Assembly (NCBI RefSeq): GCF_004358205.1
Contig: NZ_SMYO01000005.1
Span: forward strand, 425,261 to 489,260
Length of the DNA: 64,000 nucleotides
Direction: 5' to 3'
From: Bacillus salipaludis
Lineage (GTDB): Bacteria > Bacillota > Bacilli > Bacillales_B > DSM-18226
Shown here: one piece after another, positions 26,933 to 34,610 of the stretch
Layout: each line of letters begins with the position of its first letter
Numbering within the stretch: the first letter of the stretch is position 1
Position numbers and translations under genes: made by a program
The notes under the pieces: generated by a model
Told to the model about the DNA's origin: nothing
The model's database searches: none
What the model saw: only the letters and a program-made list of their open reading frames with translations

Positions 26933-28009
26933 ATGGAATTAGAAATATTAAAAAAGGTCATTAAAGAGCTGCCCGAAGGCAATGTAAGGTCACTGCTTTT
27001 TCATATCTTACAACGGGTGCAATTTCTGGACGAGATGGAATATTCTGAGGAAAAGTTTGTAAAGGATATGAAAGAGGTTTACAGAATGATTTTTGATTTA
27101 TCCAGAGAAAAATCGGAAGCGAAAATGGAAGAACCATTTAAGACCGTACATATTCTTTTTGGGATTTCCGCCGCAGGGACTTTTAAGATGGTTCTTAAAG
27201 AAATGGGTGACTATAATACAGAAAAAGTAATTTCATTTTGGGACATGTTCTCGTTAGGTCCAATTATGCAATTACATCATGAGAATGGAAAAGAAGCCAG
27301 GTTCGATTGGATGAAAAATATCATCCCTAATGAATATGGTGAGTTTGAAGAATATAAACAAAAATTTCAAGAAGTAATTAATCAAATCATATCTATTCCC
27401 GAAGGAGCTTCAATAATTGTGTGGGTTTCGGAAAACGCTCATGAGCAAACAGGACTTCGATTTGTACTTCATCTACTCAAAGAAAGTAATAATGATGTTT
27501 CCATTATTAATACAACAAAGGTTTATAATGAACTTTTCCAAAAACGGAAAGTGAAATACACTGTATTGCATTCGGGTGAAATTCCTAATGAAAAGTTCAA
27601 AAAAATATACGAACAAAGCAAGACAGAACCGCCTCTAACTCAACATGAACGTGAGGACTATGGAAGAGAATGGCTGTTACTTTCAGAGAATCAGGAAACT
27701 TTAAGAATTTGGAGAAATGGAAAAATACAATGCGTTCCAGAAAACTATTTTGACGAATTTATTATAGGCAGAGCAAAAAAGCTTCATGGCAAACGTAATA
27801 ATAAAGAATTTATTAAATCAGTAAGATTAATTGGCGAAGTATTAGGACATTTAGACCAATTTATAGATGATTCTTTTCTAGAGTATCGGCTTAAGAAGTT
27901 GATTGAAATGGGATGTTTCGAAGCGGAAGGCAGCCTAAAGGCAATGAGATTATACAGTGTGCGATTGAAAACGGAGGAAATGATTGAATACGAACCAAAA
28001 AGCTATTGA
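26933..28009 (+). CDS. DUF1835/DUF3658 domain protein
   Basis: ATG 26933 follows GGGGAAAG; an upstream in-frame ATG at 26882 is unsupported. After a helical start, TVHILFGISAAGTFKMVLKE (about 80-99) is the DUF1835 hallmark, followed by VISFWDMFSLGPIM. The C-terminal part from about residue 238 (ERED YGREWLLLSENQETLR interval, then FIKSVRLIGEVLG) fits DUF3658. Such proteins pair widely in Bacillus, but the activity is unknown. Its last 26 nt overlap the next gene. Confidence 0.75.
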   Translation: MELEILKKVIKELPEGNVRSLLFHILQRVQFLDEMEYSEEKFVKDMKEVYRMIFDLSREKSEAKMEEPFKTVHILFGISAAGTFKMVLKEMGDYNTEKVISFWDMFSLGPIMQLHHENGKEARFDWMKNIIPNEYGEFEEYKQKFQEVINQIISIPEGASIIVWVSENAHEQTGLRFVLHLLKESNNDVSIINTTKVYNELFQKRKVKYTVLHSGEIPNEKFKKIYEQSKTEPPLTQHEREDYGREWLLLSENQETLRIWRNGKIQCVPENYFDEFIIGRAKKLHGKRNNKEFIKSVRLIGEVLGHLDQFIDDSFLEYRLKKLIEMGCFEAEGSLKAMRLYSVRLKTEEMIEYEPKSY

Positions 28010-28898
28010 TTTATTAGAACAAAATGAATATGAAGAAGCCTTAAAACTTTTTCAAATAGCGGTTGAAGAATCAAGAAATATTCAATCGCTAAATAACCTT
28101 GCCTGGATGTACAGTTATGAAGAAAATGATGATGAAAAAGCTCTTGAATTAATCGAAGAAGCAATAAGCTTGAATCCTTCCACTTATTTCCCTTTTAACA
28201 TACTTGGGGAAATTTATATAAGACAAAAAAAGTGGCAGCTTGCCTCTGAAGCATTTCTGAAGTCCATTTCAATTCAACCATCCAATGAAGCCTATCATAA
28301 TTTAGCGGTGGCAAAGTATCATCTTGGAGACCTAAAGGAAGCTTCTGACATTTTCCTACAGGTAGCAGGCGATTCCGATGATGCCATGTTTGGTCATGTC
28401 AAATGTTTAATTGACCTTGGAATGAAAACAGAAGCAAGAAAGAAACTAGAAGCATTTAATGAAGAGGCAGATGAATTTGTGGGTGAGATTGCAGTTGCCG
28501 ACTTGTATGTTGAATTGGATTGTTATAAAGAAGCGATATATTGGTTTGAAAAAGGGTGGAAAGAATACTGGAAAGTCCCTTATTGGGTCAGCAGATTTGT
28601 CTACTCACTTTTCAAAACAAAAAATATCAACCGCATCTATGAAGTAATACAAGAATCGCTTGAGCAAAAAGACGAGGAAATTAAAGACGCATTTGAAGAA
28701 GAATGTGAAGAAAACTGGACAGAAAACGATAAAAAAGAAAATATAAAACAATTATGCGAAGAGAAAGACAAATATCAAAATATGCTGGAACTAATATCAT
28801 CTGGTCATATCCCATTAATAGAATTTGACCCCGCTGCAACTGGTGGATGCTATCTGTTTGGATGTAAACGACATAACCATCCAGAATACCAAGAGTAA
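27984..28898 (+). CDS. TPR protein with a Cys/His C-terminal tail
   Basis: TTG 27984 lies 6-7 nt after CGGAGG and inside the end of the DUF1835 gene. At least four tetratricopeptide-like units follow (LFQIAVEESRNIQSLNNLAW, ALELIEEAISLNPSTYFPFN, AFLKSISIQPSNEAYHNLAV, EASDIFLQVAGDSDDAMFGH). The C-terminus ends GGCYLFGCKRHNHPEYQE, a possible small metal site. Probably a scaffold working with the DUF1835 protein, inferred from coupling. Confidence 0.75.
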   Translation: MNTNQKAIDLLEQNEYEEALKLFQIAVEESRNIQSLNNLAWMYSYEENDDEKALELIEEAISLNPSTYFPFNILGEIYIRQKKWQLASEAFLKSISIQPSNEAYHNLAVAKYHLGDLKEASDIFLQVAGDSDDAMFGHVKCLIDLGMKTEARKKLEAFNEEADEFVGEIAVADLYVELDCYKEAIYWFEKGWKEYWKVPYWVSRFVYSLFKTKNINRIYEVIQESLEQKDEEIKDAFEEECEENWTENDKKENIKQLCEEKDKYQNMLELISSGHIPLIEFDPAATGGCYLFGCKRHNHPEYQE

Positions 28899-29669
28899 AC
28901 ATGAAAGATAGACCTTCAGCGGTTATTCGAGTCAAGGTATAATAGTGCATTTTGTGGAACTATGGAATACAAAACAAAAACGAAGAGTCTGTTTAATGGG
29001 AATTAAACAAGGCTCATTTTTTCATTAATTTAGTTTTATTTTAGTTAAAACTAATGTCCCCATTTTGTCCCGTTATTGTCCCCATTATTTGTCTAAAATA
29101 TATTTAGTACCAGCTCCAATACCCGTCACTCATACTCCTTCATCATAAAGAGATTACATTAAGCGTTGTACTTGTTTTTTATCATAACCCTTCATGGCAC
29201 GAATTTCTTTTTTACGCATCTTTTATCAGTTTAATTCAATAAAAATTAAAAATGGGGTTAACTCCCAATATTTCTCGCGGGGAAAATCGATTATTATAGA
29301 GAAAAATAAATCCTAATTAAAAATGGCGGAAAGGTGATTTGCAAAAGTGGGAAAATGTAGCAAGAGGTAAATCGTTTATATTTATAGTTATTTTCCTTCG
29401 TTATCTTGAGAAAATTGGAACATCGTTTGGCTCAATAGGTTGTAAAGCATTATATTATTTTTTGGAGTTACACTTATTTTGTCTAAAATCAAATTCCTTC
29501 AGAAGCCAATAACTAATAAAATGGCTGGTCAACTTTAATTGTATCTTTCATCATAATAGAAGTTATGTTCTATTTAACTAATGTTTTGAATTAAATATTG
29601 TTATCGTAATTGTACAAAAAATTAACAATAAAATGGATAAATACATTCAAAACAAAGAAAGGAATCCTT
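28899..29669. other. Long gene-free stretch with possible integrase debris
   Basis: A terminator (GAGTCTGTTTAAT...ATTAAACAAGGCTC, 28985-29022) ends the TPR operon. On the minus strand around 29040-29110 three near-repeats of GGGACAA occur (WGQ, RDK, MGT in translation), a composition like the 3' tail of some tyrosine integrase genes, but no core domain is present. Nothing else was identified. Confidence 0.35.
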
Positions 29670-29873
29670 ATGAAAGATTATTTTATTAGATTGATTTTCG
29701 GACTGCTGACTATCGGTGTTGTCTTAGGGATAGCATATATTTTTAATTTTGAATGGCTCAAAGACGGAGAACTTGACCGCAACCTTTATATACTACCAAT
29801 AGCAATAGTTGGAGGTTGGGTTGGCTGGTATCTTTACAAAGGGATTAAAAGAAGAAATGATAATATTTTTTAA
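29670..29873 (+). CDS. Small two-helix membrane protein, 67 aa
   Basis: ATG 29670 is preceded by AAAGGAA and begins MKDYFIRLIFGLLTIGVVLG. A second helix (LYILPIAIVGGWVGWYLY) and a basic tail follow. An upstream in-frame start at 29610 is unsupported. A hairpin (ATCTCC...GGAGAT) follows at 29879-29905. Family unknown. Confidence 0.6.
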   Translation: MKDYFIRLIFGLLTIGVVLGIAYIFNFEWLKDGELDRNLYILPIAIVGGWVGWYLYKGIKRRNDNIF

Positions 29874-30009
29874 CTAATATCTCCTGTAGGTTTTGTTGGA
29901 GATATTTTATTTTACTAAAAGGCTGCCTTTGTAAAATTGTAAATGAACTGAACTGGTAGATATAGTCCTCTATCATCAAAATTAAAAATTGTTTCAAGGA
30001 GGATATTTA

Positions 30010-30636
30010 GTGAAGACTCATATAATTTTTATTGGAATTATTTTCGTCATAAGTTTTACATTAGGTTACTTCGATGTTAATTGGATACTTTATCTCATTA
30101 CTATTTTCGGAGTATTAAGTGCCTATTTATATTTATTATATTCTCCGATTTTATTTACAAACGATATTTTAAAAACAGAGGCATTTTTAAAAAAGAATCA
30201 AAACAAACCTATATTCTATTTAATTTATTCCTTGGCAAACCATTTAGAAAGTAACGTTGAAGATGCAATAAGTAAGGTATTGTTAAAGTACAAATCTCCA
30301 ACTAAACAGGCACATTTTATTGCAATTTATTCTTTATATAAGCATGACATTGAACGGGCAAAAGCAAGCGTAGGACAAATACAAGTTTTAAAAAATAAAG
30401 AATATTACCAGGCTTTAATCTGCATAGAGGAAGGTAAACTTAAGGAGGCTCTTACAATAGGAAATAAAATAGATTCTAGTTGGATGAAACATACGATTAA
30501 TGCCGAAGTTTATCTTAAGGAAGGCAATGAGGAAAAAGCTAGAAATTATGCAAAGCAAGCAATTAGAGAAACAAAAGGTATTCAGAAGTATTTGTTATAT
30601 AAAAATTTTGAAAAAATCCTTGATGGGAAGCTGTAA
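30010..30636 (+). CDS. Membrane protein with TPR-like helices, 208 aa
   Basis: AAGGAGG at 29996-30002 fits GTG 30010. Two N-terminal helices (about 4-20 and 26-48) are followed by helical repeats of TPR type (YYQALICIEEGKLKEALTIG and AEVYLKEGNEEKARNYAKQA). The soluble part is probably cytoplasmic. Function unknown. Confidence 0.6.
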   Translation: MKTHIIFIGIIFVISFTLGYFDVNWILYLITIFGVLSAYLYLLYSPILFTNDILKTEAFLKKNQNKPIFYLIYSLANHLESNVEDAISKVLLKYKSPTKQAHFIAIYSLYKHDIERAKASVGQIQVLKNKEYYQALICIEEGKLKEALTIGNKIDSSWMKHTINAEVYLKEGNEEKARNYAKQAIRETKGIQKYLLYKNFEKILDGKL

Positions 30637-30650
30637 TAAAAAGTTGTTAA

Positions 30651-30686
30651 TGGGAACCTCGGTTTAAAGTGACGTTCCTTTTTTAT
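30651..30686 (+). terminator. Terminator
   Basis: GGAAC...GTTCC followed by TTTTTTATT. Confidence 0.6.
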
Positions 30687-30733
30687 TAAACTAACGGTCA
30701 TTGGAATTTTAGGGATGGTGATAGCGGAAAATT

Positions 30734-30952
30734 ATGGAGATAATGATTTTTGGAATAATATTGGTTGTTGTTGGATGTAGCATTTTAGGGTGGTTAATTA
30801 AAGAAGCATACAAAAATACTAAGGAAGAAAGTACAAGAAATAAAATTTTTTATATCTTATGGGTAGTTATAGGTGTCCTACTAGACACAAGTGGATTAAT
30901 TGTTATCGTTGGTTTTATTTTTTTAGGAGTTCTCTTAATCATTTATCATTGA
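30734..30952 (+). CDS. Two-helix membrane protein, 72 aa
   Basis: The product begins MEIMIFGIILVVVGCSILGW, has a charged loop (KNTKEESTRNK) and a second long helix (YILWVVIGVLLDTSGLIVIV). GGGATGGTGA lies upstream of the ATG. No family was recognised. Confidence 0.55.
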   Translation: MEIMIFGIILVVVGCSILGWLIKEAYKNTKEESTRNKIFYILWVVIGVLLDTSGLIVIVGFIFLGVLLIIYH

Positions 30953-30974
30953 AAATAAAGTGAAATCATCCAAT

Positions 30975-30992
30975 GTTAACTAACGGAGTGCG
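30975..30992 (+). repeat. Intergenic AACGGGTGC-type repeat, divergent copy
   Basis: GTTAACTAACGGAGTGCG, 22 nt after a stop codon. Confidence 0.55.
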
Positions 30993-31015
30993 TTCGTTGA
31001 ATATTTGGAGAAAGT

Positions 31016-31456
31016 ATGAGGAATAAAATGGAGCAGATTAACTTGTTAAAATCTAAAGGAATCCTTGTTACCGAATTGATGAACAAAAGAGAAGAACTTT
31101 TGAAACAGTGGGGCGAAGCATTTGCAAAGGACATTAGTAAAAACCAAAAAAGAGAAATTTATTTTGGAAAGTGTTTATGGCATGTATTCAGCTATAATGT
31201 ATTACCCAGTAAAAAAGGTCAAAGAGCAAGGAATGCATTTAATATGTTAGTAAAAGATGAATGTTATATTTTTTACCAAGAATATAAAAATGCTTTAATG
31301 ATTGAAAACGCCAGAAGTTTAAAGCCAGAAGATATAGTAAATGAAATAGAGGAATATATACATGATGTTTATGTCGTTGATACAGATTTTTCATGGACAT
31401 ATATCCAAACCCATGAAGAAGATTGTGGACCGTATTTCTACAATATTGGAAAATAA
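31016..31456 (+). CDS. DUF4275 protein
   Basis: Conserved points of DUF4275 are visible: INLLKSKGILVTEL, W..AFAKDIS, FGKCLWHVFSYNVLPSKKG, YIHDVYVVDTDFSWTYI and THEEDCGPYF. The 146 residues are family length. GGAGAAAGT precedes ATG 31016. DUF4275 proteins are small soluble Bacillus proteins, often in immunity-like clusters. Confidence 0.7.
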   Translation: MRNKMEQINLLKSKGILVTELMNKREELLKQWGEAFAKDISKNQKREIYFGKCLWHVFSYNVLPSKKGQRARNAFNMLVKDECYIFYQEYKNALMIENARSLKPEDIVNEIEEYIHDVYVVDTDFSWTYIQTHEEDCGPYFYNIGK

Positions 31457-31481
31457 CAGATTATTCTTATGAAATTGACGG

Positions 31482-31667
31482 GTGTGGTGCATAAAAGAAT
31501 GGGGTATTAAAACTGTTGCTAGTAAAAAAAAGTTTCAGCAGTACCATAAAACGGCGATTTGTCCCAATTGTGGGAAGGTAACTTCCTATATTGATGAATA
31601 CAAACAATTTATGAGTGAATCAACGCCAATCATATTTACTTTACATACTGCCAATGAAAGAAATTAG
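31482..31667 (+). CDS. Possible zinc-ribbon fragment, 61 aa
   Basis: The frame contains AICPNCGKVTSYIDEYKQFM, a plausible single CxxC ribbon, but the start (GTG 31482) has no ribosome-binding site and the end overlaps a convergent gene by 27 nt. It could be a remnant of a longer gene. Confidence 0.3.
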   Translation: MWCIKEWGIKTVASKKKFQQYHKTAICPNCGKVTSYIDEYKQFMSESTPIIFTLHTANERN

Positions 31668-31904
31668 AAACCACAAGAAAATTATTGATAAGGACAGAAA
31701 TAATACAACCCATACAATATTTTCGAATTTCCTCTTTAGCAGATAAACAAGGGAAACGATTAACCCATAGACAGGAATACATAACCAAACTATGTCCTGC
31801 AATATTTCACTTTTTGAGCCAATAAATCCAAGTATATTTGTAAAGAACATTAAATACCAAAGTATTTGTAGATATAGTCCAACTTTCAACAAGTTTCTTA
31901 ACAA
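31641..31904 (-). CDS. Three-helix membrane protein, 87 aa
   Basis: GGAGGTG about 9 nt before TTG 31904 supports this start (MLRNLLKVGLYLQILWYLMF). Helices cover about residues 5-25, 38-55 and 65-85. No family was recognised. Confidence 0.6.
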   Translation of the reverse strand: MLRNLLKVGLYLQILWYLMFFTNILGFIGSKSEILQDIVWLCIPVYGLIVSLVYLLKRKFENIVWVVLFLSLSIIFLWFLISFIGSM

Positions 31905-32058
31905 AACTCATCACACCTCCCATTATCTGTATATTCCAATTAGTAATAGATGATATTTTATTTTAATATAAAAGAAATAAATAATAACCATATTCATTAC
32001 TTTAAAAGTATATAGAAAAAGTGTGAGAGAAGGTAATTCTACTAAATGGGGGAGAGTA

Positions 32059-32850
32059 ATGTTATTGTTTCCAACGGGAAATCAACCAAAATTTGTTTAA
32101 GATTTAAAATTTATCGAGGAAACGCCTAAAGAAATTGCACTTCAAGGCAAAACTGAAAATCTGGAGTTTTTAAATAACTTTCCTGATATTGAAACGGTAT
32201 GGATATATACAATAAATCAAAAAGAATTTGATTTACTTATTAACTCCATTAACCCTAAAATCTTATATATTTATGAGATGCGAGTAGAAGATTTAACAGC
32301 TTTAGAAAAACTAAAAAACGTTGAAAAGCTGTATCTTTGTTGGAATACTAAAGCAACAAAATTATGGGATATGTCTAAAAACCCCAATTTGAAATATCTC
32401 TCTATTGAAGATTTTAAACGATTGAATTAAATAAACCCAATTGTATCATGCAGCTCTCTGGTGAAACTAAATTTGGCCGGTGGGATTTGGAATACTTTAA
32501 ATCTCGATACAATTGAACCAATTAAACATCTTTATAACCTTAAAATTTTGGGATTAACAAACATAAAAATAAAAAATGAATCATTGGAACCGATATCACA
32601 TTTAAAAGGATTATTAGAGCTTGAATTATCGAACCAATTTCCTACCGAAGAGTTTGCAATGTTGTCAGTTAAGCTACCTAAAACTAAATGCGATTACTTT
32701 CAAGCATACGTGAAATTAGATGAGCCTATAGATAATAAGGATGTAATGGTAATTGGTAAACGAAAGCCATTCTTAAATTCTTCTATCGATATTAAAAAGC
32801 TGCAAAAGTATGAAGAGCAGTTTGCGGCGTTACAAAAGAAATATAAATAA
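32059..32850 (+). pseudogene. Leucine-rich-repeat protein gene with two in-frame stops
   Basis: ATG 32059 follows GGGGGAG. One frame stays coherent for 263 codons, broken only by TAA at 32098 and TAA at 32428. The product shows LRR-like spacing (LQGKTENLEFLNNFPDIETV, LEKLKNVEKLYLCW, LYNLKILGLTNIK, LKGLLELELSNQFP) and ends with a charged helix EEQFAALQKKYK. No frameshift is needed. The last part (32461-32850) is the only long open piece and could be mistaken for a complete gene. Confidence 0.75.
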
Positions 32851-32859
32851 TAGATATGT

Positions 32860-32891
32860 AAAAAGCGTTGACGGAAACCGATGCTTTTTTA
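32860..32891 (+). terminator. Terminator after the LRR pseudogene
   Basis: AAAAAGC...GCTTTTTT with a T run. Confidence 0.6.
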
Positions 32892-33061
32892 TGTGAATTT
32901 ATTCCGTGTAACACAAAAATAAAGATTCTAAAAAGAACCGCTGCAGAATTATTAAATCTACGCAGTAGAGCACAGGAGATAAGGGGAATCGCCTAATGCC
33001 TAATTCATTTCTAATGGCAGCCAACACACAGAAGGTGGAATTATCATCAGGTCTTTACACT

Positions 33062-33352
33062 TCAATTTCCATCGAAAGTGATTGGCGCTAAGCTTACATT
33101 CATAATAATTGTAAAAATCCCTTTTGCTAAATTTCCTTTAAAAATCTTAATTAAAAAAAGAATTTTTACCAGCACAGAATAAAAGCGCGCTATTATACCA
33201 GTAAGGGAAAGAGAGAGGATTGTAATTATTATCAAAAAAATGATTTGACCGAATAATTGGTCATCCATTGCCTTCGTACCATCCATTGTATTACGAGAAA
33301 AATCAAAAAAATAGGAAGGGTTAAAAATCACAAAGAAAAGAAAAAGGAACAT
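33062..33352 (-). CDS. Possible membrane protein, 96 aa
   Basis: Two or three hydrophobic stretches are visible (MFLFLFFVIFNPSYFF, IIFLIIITILSLSLTGII, VLVKILFLIKIF). The ATG at 33352 has no clear ribosome-binding site, so this could be a truncated or chance frame. Confidence 0.4.
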   Translation of the reverse strand: MFLFLFFVIFNPSYFFDFSRNTMDGTKAMDDQLFGQIIFLIIITILSLSLTGIIARFYSVLVKILFLIKIFKGNLAKGIFTIIMNVSLAPITFDGN

Positions 33353-33463
33353 GATACATCAATTATGCATTCTAAATAATTTCTTGAAGATAATTCGGTT
33401 TGTTTGCAAAATAAAAGCTCCTGTAAATTGGAGCTTCAAACTTCATTTCCTTTAAGTGTAAAT

Positions 33464-34006
33464 CTATTTTAATTTATTATCTATTTCAGATGTATCAACA
33501 TCGTCTCCAAACCAATCAGAAAGTTTTTCTTTTGCTTGTTTTTTGATACCATCATCGATGTGCATAGCTACTTGAAATAGAGCTGCCATTAAGATGCCTA
33601 AATCATCAACATACCCTACACCTATTGCAACATCTGGAATTAAATCTATTGGAAGTATAAAATACCCTAATGCTCCAGCAATAGTTGCTTTGACTTTTAA
33701 AGGGATTCCTGGTTTCTGCAATGTATAATAGAGGATTAGAACAGCATACACAACTGAAGAACCAGCCTTCTTGGAGAACTTTTGAACCTTCTTCCATAAT
33801 CGTTCGTTCGAATAATGTTTTTCGTGTTTTTGAATATCTTCTTCTTCCATATTTTCTGCTTCCATTTTTAATTCTTCAATCTTCGATTCCTCTATGCTTA
33901 ATTCCTTTAGACTTAATTCTTCTTCATTTAATACTTCTTCTTGAGATAATTCAACTTGTGTCGTGTTCAATTCATTTTTTTTCTTCTTTTTAAATATTTC
34001 AAACAA
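33464..34006 (-). CDS. YkvA/DUF1232 family membrane protein
   Basis: The C-terminal half has the DUF1232 signature: LYYTLQKPGIPLKVKATIAG, ALGYFILPIDLIPDVAIGVG and YVDDLGILMAALF. The first 75 residues are a charged Glu/Lys-rich coiled-coil-like segment (EELSLKELSIEESKIEELKM). GGAGGG is 5 nt before TTG 34006, whereas the longer ATG at 34030 lacks a ribosome-binding site. Role unknown. Confidence 0.75.
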   Translation of the reverse strand: MFEIFKKKKKNELNTTQVELSQEEVLNEEELSLKELSIEESKIEELKMEAENMEEEDIQKHEKHYSNERLWKKVQKFSKKAGSSVVYAVLILYYTLQKPGIPLKVKATIAGALGYFILPIDLIPDVAIGVGYVDDLGILMAALFQVAMHIDDGIKKQAKEKLSDWFGDDVDTSEIDNKLK

Positions 34007-34190
34007 TAGTATCCCTCCGTAGCTTGCCATTATTTCACATTTTAATCATACACCATTTTTATTAAAGAGAATATACTGGAGATTCGTTATACATCAATGT
34101 TTTTTTCTTATTAAGAACATAATATTTAAGTTAAGTTTCTAAGCCTTGCAGGGAAAAATATAAATTTAAAAATAAGATAGAAAGTATTAT

Positions 34191-34498
34191 TTAAGGTTCT
34201 TCAAATTTTGCTATTGACTTATCAAAAGCGATTCTTCTTTTTTCTTCTTCTTCGTCAATCCTTTTGAGTATTCTTTTCCAATAGATGTTTCCACTGTGTG
34301 CGTAATTCTCAGCAGTCGTACGCCATAAAAAGGCTTATTCCCCTTCTAATAGAATGATATATCGATTTCCCAGGCGTAAATGAGGTATCCCTTCGTCATG
34401 GATAAGGCTGAAGATGGTTGCGTTACTGGTTCTAAAATATTTGGCCGCCTCTTGGACGGTAAGATTAACTCCTAAAGGGGTATGTGGGGGAGGTTCAT
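34191..34498 (-). pseudogene. Excisionase-type HTH gene, 5'-truncated, with one in-frame stop
   Basis: Reading leftward on the minus strand, the frame gives GVNLTVQEAAKYFRTSNATI, then IHDEGIPHLRLGNRYIILLE, a single TAA, and AFLWRTTAENYAHSGNIYWK to a final stop at 34191. The first part is the helix-turn-helix of excisionase/MerR-like domains (HTH_17). No start codon remains: a stop lies just upstream of SDNEPPPHTPLG, at the point where TGTCTG (34499) begins. This suggests the 5' end was lost, possibly to the transposon insertion beside it. Confidence 0.6.
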
Positions 34499-34600
34499 TG
34501 TCTGATTAATATAATTATTGTTTTTATGTTTTTCTCAAAAACTTATAGAAATAAGTATAGAAATAAAAGATTAGGTTAATACTCCGTAAAAACAATGAGG
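34499..34600 (+). other. Candidate left end of the Tn7/Tn5053-like element
   Basis: TGTCTGATTAATATAA starts exactly where the excisionase-type frame is cut off and 100 nt before tniQ1. The stretch contains a doubled ATAGAAATAA motif. Tn7- and Tn5053-type ends begin TGT. I could not find a matching inverted end or a 5-bp target duplication on the right, so this is tentative. Confidence 0.35.
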
Positions 34601-34610
34601 AGCGATTAAA

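Noticed and set aside
28900..29240. A phage integrase gene remnant with an attachment site
   Set aside because: Only a short GGGACAA-rich tail resembles integrase ends; no catalytic region or direct repeats were found.
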